64,000 nt of DNA from Rhodococcus sp. H36-A4 (GCF_027158005.1 NZ_JAPVLQ010000006.1:372001-436000), one strand, 5' to 3'. Numbered from the stretch's first letter, positions 48,018 to 57,879 are shown. Numbers and translations are program-made. The notes: generated by a model not told the origin, from the sequence alone.

Positions 48018-49130
48018 ATGAAGACTACAGATGCGCCAACGAAGAGAGCAGAACCAGTGAAATTGTTTTCCCCACTGACATTAGGCGAACTGAAGCTTGC
48101 AAACAGGCTGGTCATGGCGCCGCTGACACGTGTGCGGTCAGGACGAGACGGAATTCCCGGCCCCCTGGTGGTCGAGCACTACAAGCAGCGTTCCTCGCTC
48201 GGTCTCATCGTGACCGAGGGGACATATCCATCTCATGCAGGTCAGGGATTCCCGGGTCAGCCCGGTCTCGTCACGCCTGAGCAGATCGCTGGTTGGCGCA
48301 ACGTCGCGGACGCAGTGCATTCCGAAGGTGGGCTGATCGTGTCCCAGGTCATGCACGCCGGGCGTGTGACGCACGAGGGGACAACGGGCGGCCGCGAGGT
48401 AGTGGGGCCGAGTGCGGTTGCCATCGAAGGCGAAACCCGTACCTACGACGGCAAGCAGTCCTACCCGGTCCCGCGTGCACTCCGAACCGACGAACTGCCC
48501 TCGGTGATCGAGGAGTTCGTGCAGGCGTCGAAGAACGCGATCGCAGCTGGTATGGATGGCGTCGAAATTCACGGTGCCAATGGCTATTTGCTCCACGAGT
48601 TCCTCTCGCCGGCGTCGAATCGACGTGAGGATTCCTATGGCGGATCGCCGGAGAATCGGGCCCGTTTCGTCGCGGAAGTCGTCGCGGCCGTTGCGGAGGC
48701 CGTCGGTGCAGGGCGAGTCGGAATCCGCATCTCTCCCGAACACAACATCCAAGATGCCTACGAGAAGGACGCCGACGACGTGCGGGCGACCTACCTGGCG
48801 CTCGTCGGTCGGCTTGCGCCACTAGGCCTCTCGTATCTCAGTGTGCTGCACAAGAATCCGGCGGGGGAACTCGTCCAGAGCCTGCGGCAGGCCTTCGGTG
48901 GTCCGACGCTCGTCAACAGCGGATTCAGCGAGATCACCAGCCGCGCCGAAGCGCTGACCCTTCTGTCGGACGACATCGGCGATGCAGTGGTCGTCGGTCG
49001 CCCTGCCATCGCCAATCCTGATCTCGCGTACCGATGGCGTGAAGATCTACCCTTGAATACACCAGATCAGAACACCTTCTATTCCGGTGGTGCAGAGGGT
49101 TACACGGATTATCCAGCACTGCAGCACTGA
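48018..49130 (+). CDS. Old yellow enzyme-family ene-reductase
   Basis: A 370-residue FMN-dependent ene-reductase. It has KLFSPLTLGELKLANRLVMA at the start, IHGANGYLLHEFLSPASNRR with SYGGSPENRARF, and VVVGRPAIANPDLAYRW at the C-terminus. It reduces activated alkenes with NAD(P)H. ATG 48018 has no ribosome site and could be leaderless; GTG 48057 gives the common MKLFSPL start with a distant GAGAG. A strong terminator follows. Confidence 0.93.
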   Translation: MKTTDAPTKRAEPVKLFSPLTLGELKLANRLVMAPLTRVRSGRDGIPGPLVVEHYKQRSSLGLIVTEGTYPSHAGQGFPGQPGLVTPEQIAGWRNVADAVHSEGGLIVSQVMHAGRVTHEGTTGGREVVGPSAVAIEGETRTYDGKQSYPVPRALRTDELPSVIEEFVQASKNAIAAGMDGVEIHGANGYLLHEFLSPASNRREDSYGGSPENRARFVAEVVAAVAEAVGAGRVGIRISPEHNIQDAYEKDADDVRATYLALVGRLAPLGLSYLSVLHKNPAGELVQSLRQAFGGPTLVNSGFSEITSRAEALTLLSDDIGDAVVVGRPAIANPDLAYRWREDLPLNTPDQNTFYSGGAEGYTDYPALQH

Positions 49131-49145
49131 CCACCAACTGCCGAT

Positions 49146-49180
49146 GGCCCGCACCCGGAGAAACGGGTGCGGGCCTTTCT
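49146..49180 (+). terminator. Rho-independent terminator after the ene-reductase
   Basis: A 12-base GC-rich stem, GGCCCGCACCCG (49146-49157) and CGGGTGCGGGCC (49164-49175), with a six-base GAGAAA loop, is followed by TTTCT. It lies between convergent genes and could also serve the SDR gene from the other side. Confidence 0.9.
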
Positions 49181-49221
49181 GTTCGGAGAATGCAGGCGTC
49201 AACGTGGGTTGGATACCGACC

Positions 49222-49989
49222 TCACCAGCGAGATTGACCGCCGTCCAACGGGATGACCGCGCCGCTCAGATAACGCGAGGAATCCGAGGCCAAAAACGCA
49301 ACGGCTTGGCCGATGTCGCGTTCAGGATCGCCGATACGCCCCATTGGGATCGTCCGAACGAACTCCTCGGCTTCCTCCGGATTGTTTTCGATCCACCACT
49401 CGAGTGCTGGCGTAAGTGCATGCGGAGCAACGCAATGCGCGCGGATTCCTTCATGTCCCCATTCACTGGAGGCAGTCCGAGTCAACACGCGCATGGCTTC
49501 CTTGGTGGCTGCGTAAACACCGAATCCTGATGTGTCCCAACGAACTGCAGACGAGGTGATCATCGTGATAATGACTCCCCCACCCCTCTCGACCATCGAT
49601 GGGTGGACGGCTCGCATCAGGCGCAGTACAGCTCGTGGTCCTGTTCTCAGGGCGTAGTCGAAGAAGTCGTCGCCGGATTCGTCGAGCGGCACCGGGAACG
49701 CGGAATTGGCGTTGTTGACCAGAATGTCGACGCCGCCGAAAGTGTCCATTGCTGCGCTCACAGCAGCCTCGCAGGCACCGTCCGAGGCGATGTCCACCTC
49801 GTATACGGCGACGTCTGCAGCCGAGGTCACCTGCGCAATCTCCTCGGCTACAGCCTCGAGTTTCGAGCGAGTACGGCCGACGAGGAAACACTTGGCCCCC
49901 GCGCGTGCGAACTCCAGAGCGACGCCCCGTCCGATTCCCTGGCCGCCTCCGGTGATCAAAGCGATTTTGCCGGTAAGGTTTTCGGTCAC
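49222..49989 (-). CDS. Short-chain dehydrogenase/reductase
   Basis: A 255-residue classical SDR. TGGGQGIGRGVALEFARAGA is the nucleotide loop, NNANSAFPVP replaces the usual NNAG, and YAATKEAMRVLTRTASSEWG carries the catalytic Tyr and Lys. The GTG at 49989 overlaps the stop of the upstream NTF2-like gene by four bases and has GGAAGGA upstream; a longer form from ATG 50013 is possible. The pair SDR plus NTF2-like protein is a recurrent catabolic unit. Confidence 0.92.
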   Translation of the reverse strand: MTENLTGKIALITGGGQGIGRGVALEFARAGAKCFLVGRTRSKLEAVAEEIAQVTSAADVAVYEVDIASDGACEAAVSAAMDTFGGVDILVNNANSAFPVPLDESGDDFFDYALRTGPRAVLRLMRAVHPSMVERGGGVIITMITSSAVRWDTSGFGVYAATKEAMRVLTRTASSEWGHEGIRAHCVAPHALTPALEWWIENNPEEAEEFVRTIPMGRIGDPERDIGQAVAFLASDSSRYLSGAVIPLDGGQSRW

Positions 49990-50456
49990 AACTGTGTCCT
50001 TCCGTCCTGCCATGGATCCGCCGTCATCCGAAATCCGGGCAGGCTAGTGAGTTCGTGTGTGAATTCGTAGGTTCGGGTGTAAGCGGTGTGCGCTATGCGC
50101 CAACGGCCGTCCTCACCCCGCTGATAACGGTCGTCGTAGAACGCTGCACCTCTGAGAATGGCGCCGTACTTGGGATGCATGACCATGTCGGACAGGTACC
50201 ACACCCCGCTGGCGCTGTCGCCCTCGACGACGATCTCAGGGTGATCTACGCGGTGCTCGGTGATGAGTCCCGGTATCATCGCACTACGCATGAATGCCAG
50301 GACATCATCGCGTGAGGTGAACCGCAGGTGTTCACCGTATTCGGCAACGACATCCTCGGTCAGGGTCTCTGCGAATTCGTCCCATCTGCGGCAGTCGAGG
50401 GTCCGAAGGTACCGATATTTCAGTTGTTCGATTTCCGCGACGTCGTCACGCGTCAC
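49986..50456 (-). CDS. NTF2/SnoaL-like protein
   Basis: A 156-residue SnoaL-like protein: VAEIEQLKYRYLRTLDCRRW, then FAETLTEDVVAEYGEH, EHRVDHPEIVVEGDSASGVW and DGRWRIAHTAYTRTYE. This small alpha+beta barrel occurs in dehydratases, isomerases and ring-hydroxylating subunits. Its coupling to the SDR suggests a hydratase or isomerase step in the same route. The start is GTG 50456. Confidence 0.88.
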   Translation of the reverse strand: MTRDDVAEIEQLKYRYLRTLDCRRWDEFAETLTEDVVAEYGEHLRFTSRDDVLAFMRSAMIPGLITEHRVDHPEIVVEGDSASGVWYLSDMVMHPKYGAILRGAAFYDDRYQRGEDGRWRIAHTAYTRTYEFTHELTSLPGFRMTADPWQDGRTQL

Positions 50457-51055
50457 TAGGTGCTCCTGTCGAGTGATGGAGACCCAATGAGAACACGTTC
50501 TAGTGTGCGGTGACGGTAATTTCGGAACATTTCTGTCCGAAGTTCGGACGAGGCCGCGAAGCCAGATCTCTTGGTGGCCCGGAGGTTAGAACACGACACT
50601 CTCAGTCACAGACGACAGTGCAGTAAGAACTACCTGCGCTTGGGGGCGGCGGTGGACCACAAAGCCCACCCCGAACGAGCCTGCCTATCCGAACCCGATC
50701 ACGCGGCAGTACGGCAAGCCCGACGCCGGGCATTATCTCGACACCACCGTAAGCCATGACGACGTTGTCTGGGTCGGGGGTATTGATCGTAGGACCTGAG
50801 CGTGGAAATCCTTGCGCGTCCGAAAGAGGTGGCTCGAGCCGTCGAAGGAGCGCTGGCTTGCACGGGACTTTCACTTCGCCACACTTTTGGTATCGATCGA
50901 ATCGTCGCTCCGTGATCGCCTGGACATCCCCTCACAGAACTGACATCTATATGCCCGACTGGTCTCCCCTGCTCGTCAGCCGCTCCGGCCACGTCGAAAG
51001 AGAAGAGGCCAGGGCAGTATCGCGGAGCCTGAGGCGCCTGCGTAACTCGATCCCG
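50457..51055. other. 599-base gap without a gene I can support
   Basis: No frame here has both a credible start and good coding character. A 65-codon stretch on the + strand (about 50589-50800) reads NEPAYPNPITRQYGKPDAGH then YLDTTVSHDDVVWVGG, which looks protein-like, but it has no start codon and ends at TGA. A second open stretch on the + strand (50801-50914) reads VEILARPKEVARAVEGALAC. They may be decayed gene fragments. Confidence 0.4.
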
Positions 51056-51322
51056 CTACTGGGAGTTCGATCGGGCCGGGCTGAACCGATGCCACAGTGC
51101 AGTGACGAGCAATGCTCCAAGCAGTGATCCGATGATTCCGCTCGGCCGCAGCGATATTCCGTCGCCGGCAATCAAACTCACCACCAAGCCACCGACGAAG
51201 GAGCCCACAATTCCGGCGGTGAACGCCAGCGTCCAGTCCATGCCGGTCTTGGACCTGCCCAAGATCAACTGCGCGCCGGCACCTATCAGAAGACCGAAGA
51301 GAATTATTCCTATGATCAGCAC
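51056..51322 (-). CDS. GlsB/YeaQ/YmgE-family membrane protein
   Basis: An 88-residue protein with three membrane segments and the glycine-rich pattern of transglycosylase-associated (GlsB) stress proteins: ILFGLLIGAGAQLILG, AGIVGSFVGGLVVSLIAGDG, GIIGSLLGALLVTALWHRF. The family is often stress-induced; its mechanism is unknown. The ATG at 51322 has TAGGAATAATTC-like purine sequence upstream. Confidence 0.88.
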   Translation of the reverse strand: MLIIGIILFGLLIGAGAQLILGRSKTGMDWTLAFTAGIVGSFVGGLVVSLIAGDGISLRPSGIIGSLLGALLVTALWHRFSPARSNSQ

Positions 51323-51470
51323 TGATGCGACCTAGCCTTTCAGAGTGAGCGTTCGCTATCGCCGTGGGAACCTAAATGTCAGGTCAGAGTATGCGAACCG
51401 TCCCGAGATGTTCAGGTAATACGGTGGATGGTCGGAAGTTCGATGTGATCCTGCGCTACGACATCGACAC

Positions 51471-52106
51471 TCACGTCCGTTGTGCCCGCAAACGTTCGAC
51501 CAGCCCGAGTGTGAACCGGTCGATTTCCTCGATGGTGAAGTTTCGGCTGCGCCTGACGGAGTCGGAGGGTCGTCGGAGGAAGTGCTCACCCCCGATCGGG
51601 ACGCTGATCAACTCGATGACTCGTTGAAGCCATCGGACGACCCGAATGGACGAGGACACATGGTCGGCCAGCAGCAAGGTCCCTCCGGGCCGAAGGACAC
51701 GCGTCATCTCTGCAAGTGCCGCGTCGGGATCCGGTATTGCGCAGAGCGAGAACGTGCAGACGACCGTATCGAAGGACGCGTCGTCGAAGGTCAGGGCCTG
51801 CGCGTCACCGATAATCAGTTGCGCTCCGGGCATGGCTTCCTTGGACTTGCTGCCTGCGCGGGCAAGCATCTCCGGGCTGAGTTCGATGCCGGTCAAGTCG
51901 ATGCCAGGTGGGTAGTGGTCCAGATTGAGGCCGGTACCGACGGCAATCTCGAGCACCCGACCTTCGGCTCGGGCGCAGACCCACGATCTGGTGTCTCGAA
52001 AGAGAACTCGATCGAGGAATGTCATATGTTTGTCGTAGTTGGCCGATTGCTTGTTCCAATATCGTTGCCACCGCTCGAGTCGGTGTGCCGAGTCCCCTGA
52101 CATCAC
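51471..52106 (-). CDS. Class I SAM-dependent methyltransferase
   Basis: A 211-residue methyltransferase, with WNKQSANYDKHMTFLDRVLF, motif I VLEIAVGTGLNLDHYPPG, DAQALTFDDASFDTVVCTFS and VLRPGGTLLLADHVSSS. It resembles PhpC/UbiE-like small enzymes, such as those acting on phospholipids or menaquinone precursors. The substrate cannot be assigned. It stands alone between the GlsB and DASS genes. Confidence 0.9.
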   Translation of the reverse strand: MMSGDSAHRLERWQRYWNKQSANYDKHMTFLDRVLFRDTRSWVCARAEGRVLEIAVGTGLNLDHYPPGIDLTGIELSPEMLARAGSKSKEAMPGAQLIIGDAQALTFDDASFDTVVCTFSLCAIPDPDAALAEMTRVLRPGGTLLLADHVSSSIRVVRWLQRVIELISVPIGGEHFLRRPSDSVRRSRNFTIEEIDRFTLGLVERLRAQRT

Positions 52107-52197
52107 TCATACCTTTTTCGTCGTGTCGAATGTTTGATCCTGGCAGAGCTGTTTCTCTTGCAAAATCCCAGCATGCCATTTCAGACCCAGCAGGTCG

Positions 52198-53844
52198 TCA
52201 CGACGCGATTCCCAAGGACCAGGCAAAGACCGTATAACTGGCGACGGTGATCAGAGCGATCGCGATGAGGTTGAGCCACAGGCCACCTCGCATCATCTGA
52301 CCGATCGTGATGTAACCACTCGCGTACGATACGGCGTTCGGTGGTGTCGCCACCGGCAGCATGAACGCGCAGGTTGCTGCGAGCGCGACCGGAATCGTCA
52401 GAAGCAGCAGATCGAGGTCCATGCCCATCGCCACGCCACCTGCCAACGGAAGGAATGTCGCTGCTGTCGCGGTGTTGCTGGTGAGCTCGGTCAGGAAGAT
52501 GGTCGCGGTCGTTGTCACCACGACCAACAGGATCACAGGGATCGTGTCGAGACCCGCTGCCACACTACCGATCCAATCGGTCAGGCCGCTGGACTGAAAC
52601 TGGGCCGATAGGGCGAGTCCACCGCCGAACAGAAGCAATACCCCCCACGGCAGCTTGATTGCTGTCTCCCAGTCGATCAGACGCACTCCTGCTTTACCTC
52701 CGCTGGGGAGTAAGAACAACAGAATAGCCGCGGTCATCGCGATGCCGGTGTCGGAGATCGGTGGGTCATCGAAGATGAGCGGAACCGCGACCCAGGATGT
52801 GGCTGCCAGACAGAAGATGACCGCCACCCGGATTTCACCCTGTGACATCTTCCCCAGAGCATCGAGTTCTCCCCTGATGAGGCGCTTACCGCCGGGGATG
52901 TCGTCGATCTCGGGCTTGAACAAGACGTGAGTGAGCAAAAACCACGCGACAACGAGCAGAACGACGGCGAGTGGCACTCCGGCAACCATCCATTCGAAGA
53001 ATCCGATGGTGATTCCCTCGCCCTCCAAATAACCCACTAGCAAGGTATTGGGGGGTGTTCCGATGATCGTCCCCAAAGAGCCGATCGAAGCGGCGTAGGC
53101 AATGCCCAACATCAAGGCGGTCCCGAAGTTGCTTTTGATCACCGCCTCCGTAACCGTCGCGTCGGTTGGCACGTCATCCTTGGATGTCGGACGTGCCGGT
53201 GCCGAAGTGTCCGCGCCGGGTTCTTCCGTGGCGTGATCCGCCCCTGCCTTCTTTCCGATGTCGAGCACCAGAACCAGAACCGAGACACCGATGGGGATCA
53301 TCATGACCGCAGTGGCGGTATTCGAGACCCACATCGACAGAAAACCTGTCGCAATCATGAATCCAGCGATCACCATCGTCGGCTTGGTGCCCATGGCGTT
53401 GACAGTCAGCAACGCAATCCGGCGGTGAAGGTTCCACCGTTGCATCGCAAGAGCCAGTAGGAACCCGCCCATGAACAAGAAAATGATGTTGTTGCCGTAG
53501 GACGCGCCCACGTCGTTGACGGCGACGTCGGGATCGAAGATCGGGAAAATTATCAGGGGCAACAGTGCAGTTGCGGGAATCGGGATGGCCTCCGTCATCC
53601 ACCAGATACCCATCAGAACTGCTGTCCCGGCGGTCAACCGCGCAGCATGACCGACGTCGGCTGGCATTACCGCGTAGACGACTACGGCCAGCAGTACTCC
53701 GGCGGCGAGTCCAATCCATTGACGCTTCCGCCGACCCGGCTTCACCTCTTCGGCGCGTTCACCGGCCGACTGCTGATCGACTTCGTCGAACCCGTTCGCA
53801 TCCGACCGGCGACCGGTCTGTTCATCGGGACCAAGCTGCGTCAT
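52198..53844 (-). CDS. DASS (SLC13)-family dicarboxylate/sulfate transporter
   Basis: A 548-residue transporter with about twelve membrane segments. The two sodium/substrate motifs are VSNTATAVMMIPIGVSV and TSNTATAATFLPLAGG, each with the SNT triplet, and the C-terminal signature is FMLPVATPPNAVSYASG. It moves succinate, malate or related anions with sodium. The N-terminal 35 residues are polar. The gene is divergent from the multicopper oxidase region. Confidence 0.93.
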   Translation of the reverse strand: MTQLGPDEQTGRRSDANGFDEVDQQSAGERAEEVKPGRRKRQWIGLAAGVLLAVVVYAVMPADVGHAARLTAGTAVLMGIWWMTEAIPIPATALLPLIIFPIFDPDVAVNDVGASYGNNIIFLFMGGFLLALAMQRWNLHRRIALLTVNAMGTKPTMVIAGFMIATGFLSMWVSNTATAVMMIPIGVSVLVLVLDIGKKAGADHATEEPGADTSAPARPTSKDDVPTDATVTEAVIKSNFGTALMLGIAYAASIGSLGTIIGTPPNTLLVGYLEGEGITIGFFEWMVAGVPLAVVLLVVAWFLLTHVLFKPEIDDIPGGKRLIRGELDALGKMSQGEIRVAVIFCLAATSWVAVPLIFDDPPISDTGIAMTAAILLFLLPSGGKAGVRLIDWETAIKLPWGVLLLFGGGLALSAQFQSSGLTDWIGSVAAGLDTIPVILLVVVTTTATIFLTELTSNTATAATFLPLAGGVAMGMDLDLLLLTIPVALAATCAFMLPVATPPNAVSYASGYITIGQMMRGGLWLNLIAIALITVASYTVFAWSLGIAS

Positions 53845-54262
53845 GGGACCTCCTCATGCTCGGCGTTTCGCCAGCTTAATGTTGCGAAAGCCGAATATGT
53901 CCGTTTCTCGACATCACGATCTGCCCAAACCCCTGGGGCTGCGGTGAAAAAGTATGATTGGCACTTCACCCGAGGAGATGAAATGACGCGGGTTCCGAGT
54001 AGGCGGTCAACCCGGCCGCGTAGCGCCATTGCGCTCCCGGACACCCTTCATTCGAGGATGCTCGGCGCAGCTCTTCGGCCGACTCGTCATAGTACGAATG
54101 CAGTCGATCATTTATCACGGGTACAGCTTCTACGGTAGGTACCTGGGTAGGAGGACTTACCGCAGCGGGGGGCCCGTCGGATGGAGGCTTCGATCGCTCC
54201 AACTAGGAAGACTGGTCAGGAGAGTTCGGGGCATCGCGATGTCCCGCCTGAACAGGAGCATC
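53845..54262. other. Intergenic region before the multicopper oxidase
   Basis: A 418-base gap between the DASS start and the oxidase start. It carries a good -10 box TATGAT at 53953-53958 and a GAGGAG ribosome site at 53972-53977 before the small frame listed next. Near 54132-54152 the sequence TAGGTACCTGGGTAGG contains the palindrome AGGTACCT and TACC/GGGTA half-sites that recall copper-responsive operators, but the match is weak. Confidence 0.35.
53983..54138 (+). CDS. Possible small basic peptide or leader
   Basis: A 51-codon frame, MTRVPSRRSTRPRSAIALPD then TLHSRMLGAALRPTRHSTNA, with an ideal GAGGAG site five bases upstream and a TATGAT -10 box about 30 bases upstream. It is rich in Arg and Ser and resembles no family I know. 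It ends 124 bases before the multicopper oxidase and may be a leader peptide. The translation signals are its only support. Confidence 0.3.
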   Translation: MTRVPSRRSTRPRSAIALPDTLHSRMLGAALRPTRHSTNAVDHLSRVQLLR

Positions 54263-55767
54263 ATGAAACAACTATCCAGAAGACAGTTTCTGACAGGCCT
54301 TGCCGCGACACCGATCGTGGTACTTGCCGGATGTGGCGACGGCGAGAACGAGCGGTCTCGAGCGTCGCCGTTGCGGCAGTTGCCGATACCGCCCATAGCC
54401 GAGTCCACGGTCGATGCGAACGGCACACGCCATTTTCACTTGGTCGCAGCGGCCGGCGCAGCGGAACTAATCAGCGGAACGACGACAGCCACGTGGGGGT
54501 ACAACGGTTCGATATTGGGGCCGACGTTGCGTGCTCGTCGCGACGAGACTGTGGCTTTCACCGTCGAAAATTCTCTGCCCGAAGCGACGACCGTGCATTG
54601 GCACGGAATGCACGTTCCAGCTCGGTTCGACGGTGGACCCCATCAAAGGATCGACCCCGGTGACAAGTGGGAACCCACATGGACCATCGACCAGCCGAGC
54701 GCGACACTGTGGTACCACCCCCATCCGCACGGTTCATCAGAAAAGCACGTGTATCGGGGACTCGCAGGGGTTTTCATCATCGACGATGATGTTTCCGACT
54801 CACTCGAACTGCCCGGTGACTACGGAGTGGACGACGTACCGCTGATCATTCAGGATCGTCGATTCGAGGAGGACGGCAGCCTCGATGAGTCGGACTCCAC
54901 AAATATCGGACTGTTGGGCGACACCATCGTCACCAATGGGGTCGCTGGGGCTTTCCTCGCCGTCGTTACCGAGAGCATCCGGCTCCGCATCCTCAACGGA
55001 TCGTCCGGCCGCCTGTACAACCTCGGATTCGATGATTACCGCGAATTTCAGCTCGTAGCGACTGACGGCGGCTTACTGCGAGAGCCCATATCACTGAGCA
55101 GAATTCAGATCAGCCCGGGTGAACGCGTCGAGATGATCGTGCGAATCGATTCGGGAACCGATTCGATTTTGCGATCGTTTCCGATCGACAATCACGATGA
55201 TGTGGATTGGGAATCCACCGATACTTTCGGCTGCGTGGAAGGCAGCAACTCAGAGCTTCGCCGGAACTCCCTACGGTTCTGTCAGTTCTACCGAAACTGG
55301 ATTCTGGGAGTGCCGCGGCAACAAGAGAATTCGAATTGCAATGGTTCATGATAAACGGCCAACGGATGGATATGAACCGTATCGACTTCACGTCGATTGT
55401 GGGTACTACCGAGGTGTGGACGGTAACAAACGTCGACAATTGGCCACACAATTTCCATGTACACGACGCTCAGTTTCAGATCGTCGACATCAACGGGACG
55501 CCCCCACCGCCAGAGCTCGACGGATGGAAAGACACCGTGTACACGCCACCCGGGCAACAGTTACGGCTGGTATTGCGGTTCAGCCGCTACACCGACCCGA
55601 CAGCGCCGTACATGTATCACTGCCACATGCTCATGCACGAAGACCAGGGAATGATGGGACAGTTCGTCGTGGTCGAGCCGGGCGCACAAGCGGCGCAGAC
55701 GATAAGCTCCTCCGCCGACATATCAGGCATGGAATCGATGCCGAATTTTGAAGGCATGCACCACTAG
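54263..55767 (+). pseudogene. TAT-exported multicopper oxidase, frameshifted
   Basis: The gene starts at ATG 54263 (AGGAGC upstream) with a twin-arginine signal and lipobox, LSRRQFLTGLAATPIVVLAG then C. The first cupredoxin domains are in one frame with HWHGMHVPARFDGGPHQRI and WYHPHPHGSSEKHVYRGL. After DTF at about 55226 the frame continues to a stop at 55351, while homologous sequence resumes one frame back: ASPELPTVLSVLPKLD, HNFHVHDAQF and HCHMLMHEDQGMMG, ending at 55767. One base is missing (or two extra) near 55215-55290. All copper ligands are otherwise present, so the loss is recent, a sequencing error or a recoding event. The stop shares CTAG with the convergent response regulator. Confidence 0.85.
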
Positions 55768-56402
55768 CCCGCTCCCTTGGCGAATATCGCGAGACGTACT
55801 CGGTTGTCGCAACCGGTCTTCTCCATCAAATTCGAGATATGCGATTTCACCGTGGTCACGCCGATATGCAGTCGATCGCCGATGTCTCGATTGCTCAGCC
55901 CCTCGCCGACAAGACCCAGCACATCATGTTCGCGCGCAGTCAACGACACCGCCGGGACCGCTGCGTCCGCGATGCCCGAAGAGGCGGTAAGCGCGCGATC
56001 GACGATCCGACGCATGAGCTCCGGGGAGAACAAGAAGTCTCCGTCGGCCGTCCGCCTGATAGCGCTCAGCAAGTCGACCGGCGAGGTGTCCTTCACCAGA
56101 AACCCGGCGGCACCGGCCGCCAACGCAGGGTAAAGATGGTCGTCGTCATCGAACGTCGTCAGCACCAGCACCTTCGATTCAGGGTTTGATGCCACGATCT
56201 GTCTCGTTGCCTCGATACCGCCGAGACCGGGCATTCCGAGATCCATCAAGGTCACATCGGGTGCGAATTCGGCGGCCAACCGAATTGCCTCCATGCCGTT
56301 GGATCCCTCGCCGACAACGGCCAGATCCGGTGTCGACTCGCACAACATGCGAAGGCCTGCCCGTATCAAGCGCTGATCGTCGATGATCGTCAACCGGATC
56401 AC
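55764..56402 (-). CDS. NarL/LuxR-type response regulator
   Basis: A 212-residue regulator. The receiver domain has LTIIDDQRLIRAGLRML, the phosphoacceptor Asp in DVTLMDLGMPGLGG, and KVLVLTTFDDDD. The LuxR helix-turn-helix is LTAREHDVLGLVGEGLSNRD. The GTG at 56402 overlaps the histidine kinase stop by four bases (GTGA). It forms a two-component pair with the upstream kinase; the target is unknown, with the multicopper oxidase as convergent neighbour. Confidence 0.93.
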   Translation of the reverse strand: MIRLTIIDDQRLIRAGLRMLCESTPDLAVVGEGSNGMEAIRLAAEFAPDVTLMDLGMPGLGGIEATRQIVASNPESKVLVLTTFDDDDHLYPALAAGAAGFLVKDTSPVDLLSAIRRTADGDFLFSPELMRRIVDRALTASSGIADAAVPAVSLTAREHDVLGLVGEGLSNRDIGDRLHIGVTTVKSHISNLMEKTGCDNRVRLAIFAKGAG

Positions 56403-57562
56403 AGCGTGTGTCCAGGTGTGGTTGGGGCGGCGGGGATCCACGCGTCGAGTTCCCATCCGTCGACGATTGCTGTTGTCACTAGTTGTCCACCCACCAGGGC
56501 GATGCGTTCTTTCATGCCGATGACTCCGTATCCCTCGCCGCTAGGTGGCATGTTTTCGACTCCAGTATTGATGATTCGAACCGAGAACCCTGCGCCCTTG
56601 CGGGCTATCGACAGATTCACAGCCGATCCGGTCGCCGCGTGTTTCATTACGTTCGTCAACGACTCCTGCACAATTCTCAGCAACGAGAGCCTGCTGATGG
56701 CGTCGAGTTCGCAGATATCAGCGTCCACATAGGCCGCCACTTCGTATCCGGCGCGACGAGTGCGTTCGATAGCCGCGTAGATTTCAGATCGGACGGCACC
56801 TGGGTCCACCAGAGGCACTTCGTTCAAAGACGGTTCGCGAAGCGCGGCAAGAAGTCGACGGATATCGGCCAGTGCGTCGGATGCTGTGAGGTGCACATCA
56901 TCGAGAACTGCGTCCACACGCGGATCGACCCTTCCGAGTACATGTCGTGCCACTCCTATCCGCAGGACGATCGACGCCATGTGGTGCGCGACGAGATCAT
57001 GCAATTCTCTTGCCACAGCGGTTCTCTCAGCTGAGCGTGCACTGATTTCAGCTGTTGCCGTCCTGGCTTCTGCATCTGCGGCACGTTCCTGATAGGTCGC
57101 CGCAAGCTCGCGCTGCGCGCGAATGTAAAGACCAAGCAGCACAGGGAGCCCGACGAACAATGCGGTCGAGGCGACTGTAGTCCATCGCCAGAAGGCATCG
57201 GGGTGGTCGAGCCACGCCCCGAGCACCAACGCACCTGTCCAGACCATAGTCGCAAAAACTCGAGATGCTCGGGACGAGCGCAAAGCAACCTCGCCCAGCG
57301 ATACGGCGCCGAGATAGGGAACAAGCTCCGACACGCCCCAGGCTTGCGCGGCGAACATCGGAACGGACAACGCCGACAGCGTGATGGACGCAACGAGCGG
57401 TGCCCTATCCCCAACGCTGAAGACTACTGCCGACGCGCACCCCAGAAACCAGTAGCTCAACGGTACATAGAACTCGCCAGGGAAGGTGCTGGCAATCAGC
57501 AGGATCGGGACCAACGCCACCGGAGCAAAGCGAATCGTCCTACGCACCGGAATGTCGATCAT
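56399..57562 (-). CDS. Sensor histidine kinase (HisKA_3, NarX/DesK type)
   Basis: A 387-residue kinase with five to six membrane segments in residues 10-155, a linker coiled coil (RAADAEARTATAEISARSAE), the HisKA_3 phosphoacceptor motif AVARELHDLVAHHMASIVLR and an HATPase with RIVQESLTNVMKHA and SGEGYGVIGMKERI. It should phosphorylate the NarL-type regulator directly downstream. The ATG at 57562 follows GGTGG; the longer upstream frame has poor coding character. Confidence 0.9.
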   Translation of the reverse strand: MIDIPVRRTIRFAPVALVPILLIASTFPGEFYVPLSYWFLGCASAVVFSVGDRAPLVASITLSALSVPMFAAQAWGVSELVPYLGAVSLGEVALRSSRASRVFATMVWTGALVLGAWLDHPDAFWRWTTVASTALFVGLPVLLGLYIRAQRELAATYQERAADAEARTATAEISARSAERTAVARELHDLVAHHMASIVLRIGVARHVLGRVDPRVDAVLDDVHLTASDALADIRRLLAALREPSLNEVPLVDPGAVRSEIYAAIERTRRAGYEVAAYVDADICELDAISRLSLLRIVQESLTNVMKHAATGSAVNLSIARKGAGFSVRIINTGVENMPPSGEGYGVIGMKERIALVGGQLVTTAIVDGWELDAWIPAAPTTPGHTL

Positions 57563-57879
57563 CACACCACCGTAGGGGAACCGCCTCGCTCGCCGTCGGT
57601 GGTCACGACCACTGGGACGCCACACCAACGACTTGGTGACCTCAGCTGCGTCGGCTGAAACTACACACTCCACCTATTGGAGGTAAAAGTACTCCGACGT
57701 CGCACACACAAAACTGACAGGCGTCATCAAACTGCCCACCACAGCCACAATTCGAACCAAAATTGAAACATGTTCTAATATTGCCTGAACGGACGTGGCC
57801 CACGAGGAGACCGAACAGAGAGTCGCGACCGCCAAGGGGGTGCAGCGATATCACTAGGCTGGCAAGGCGGAATGTAGCC
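57563..57879. other. Divergent intergenic region
   Basis: About 320 bases upstream of the kinase gene, AT-rich near 57660-57790 relative to its surroundings. I see no gene here and no clear operator. Confidence 0.4.
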
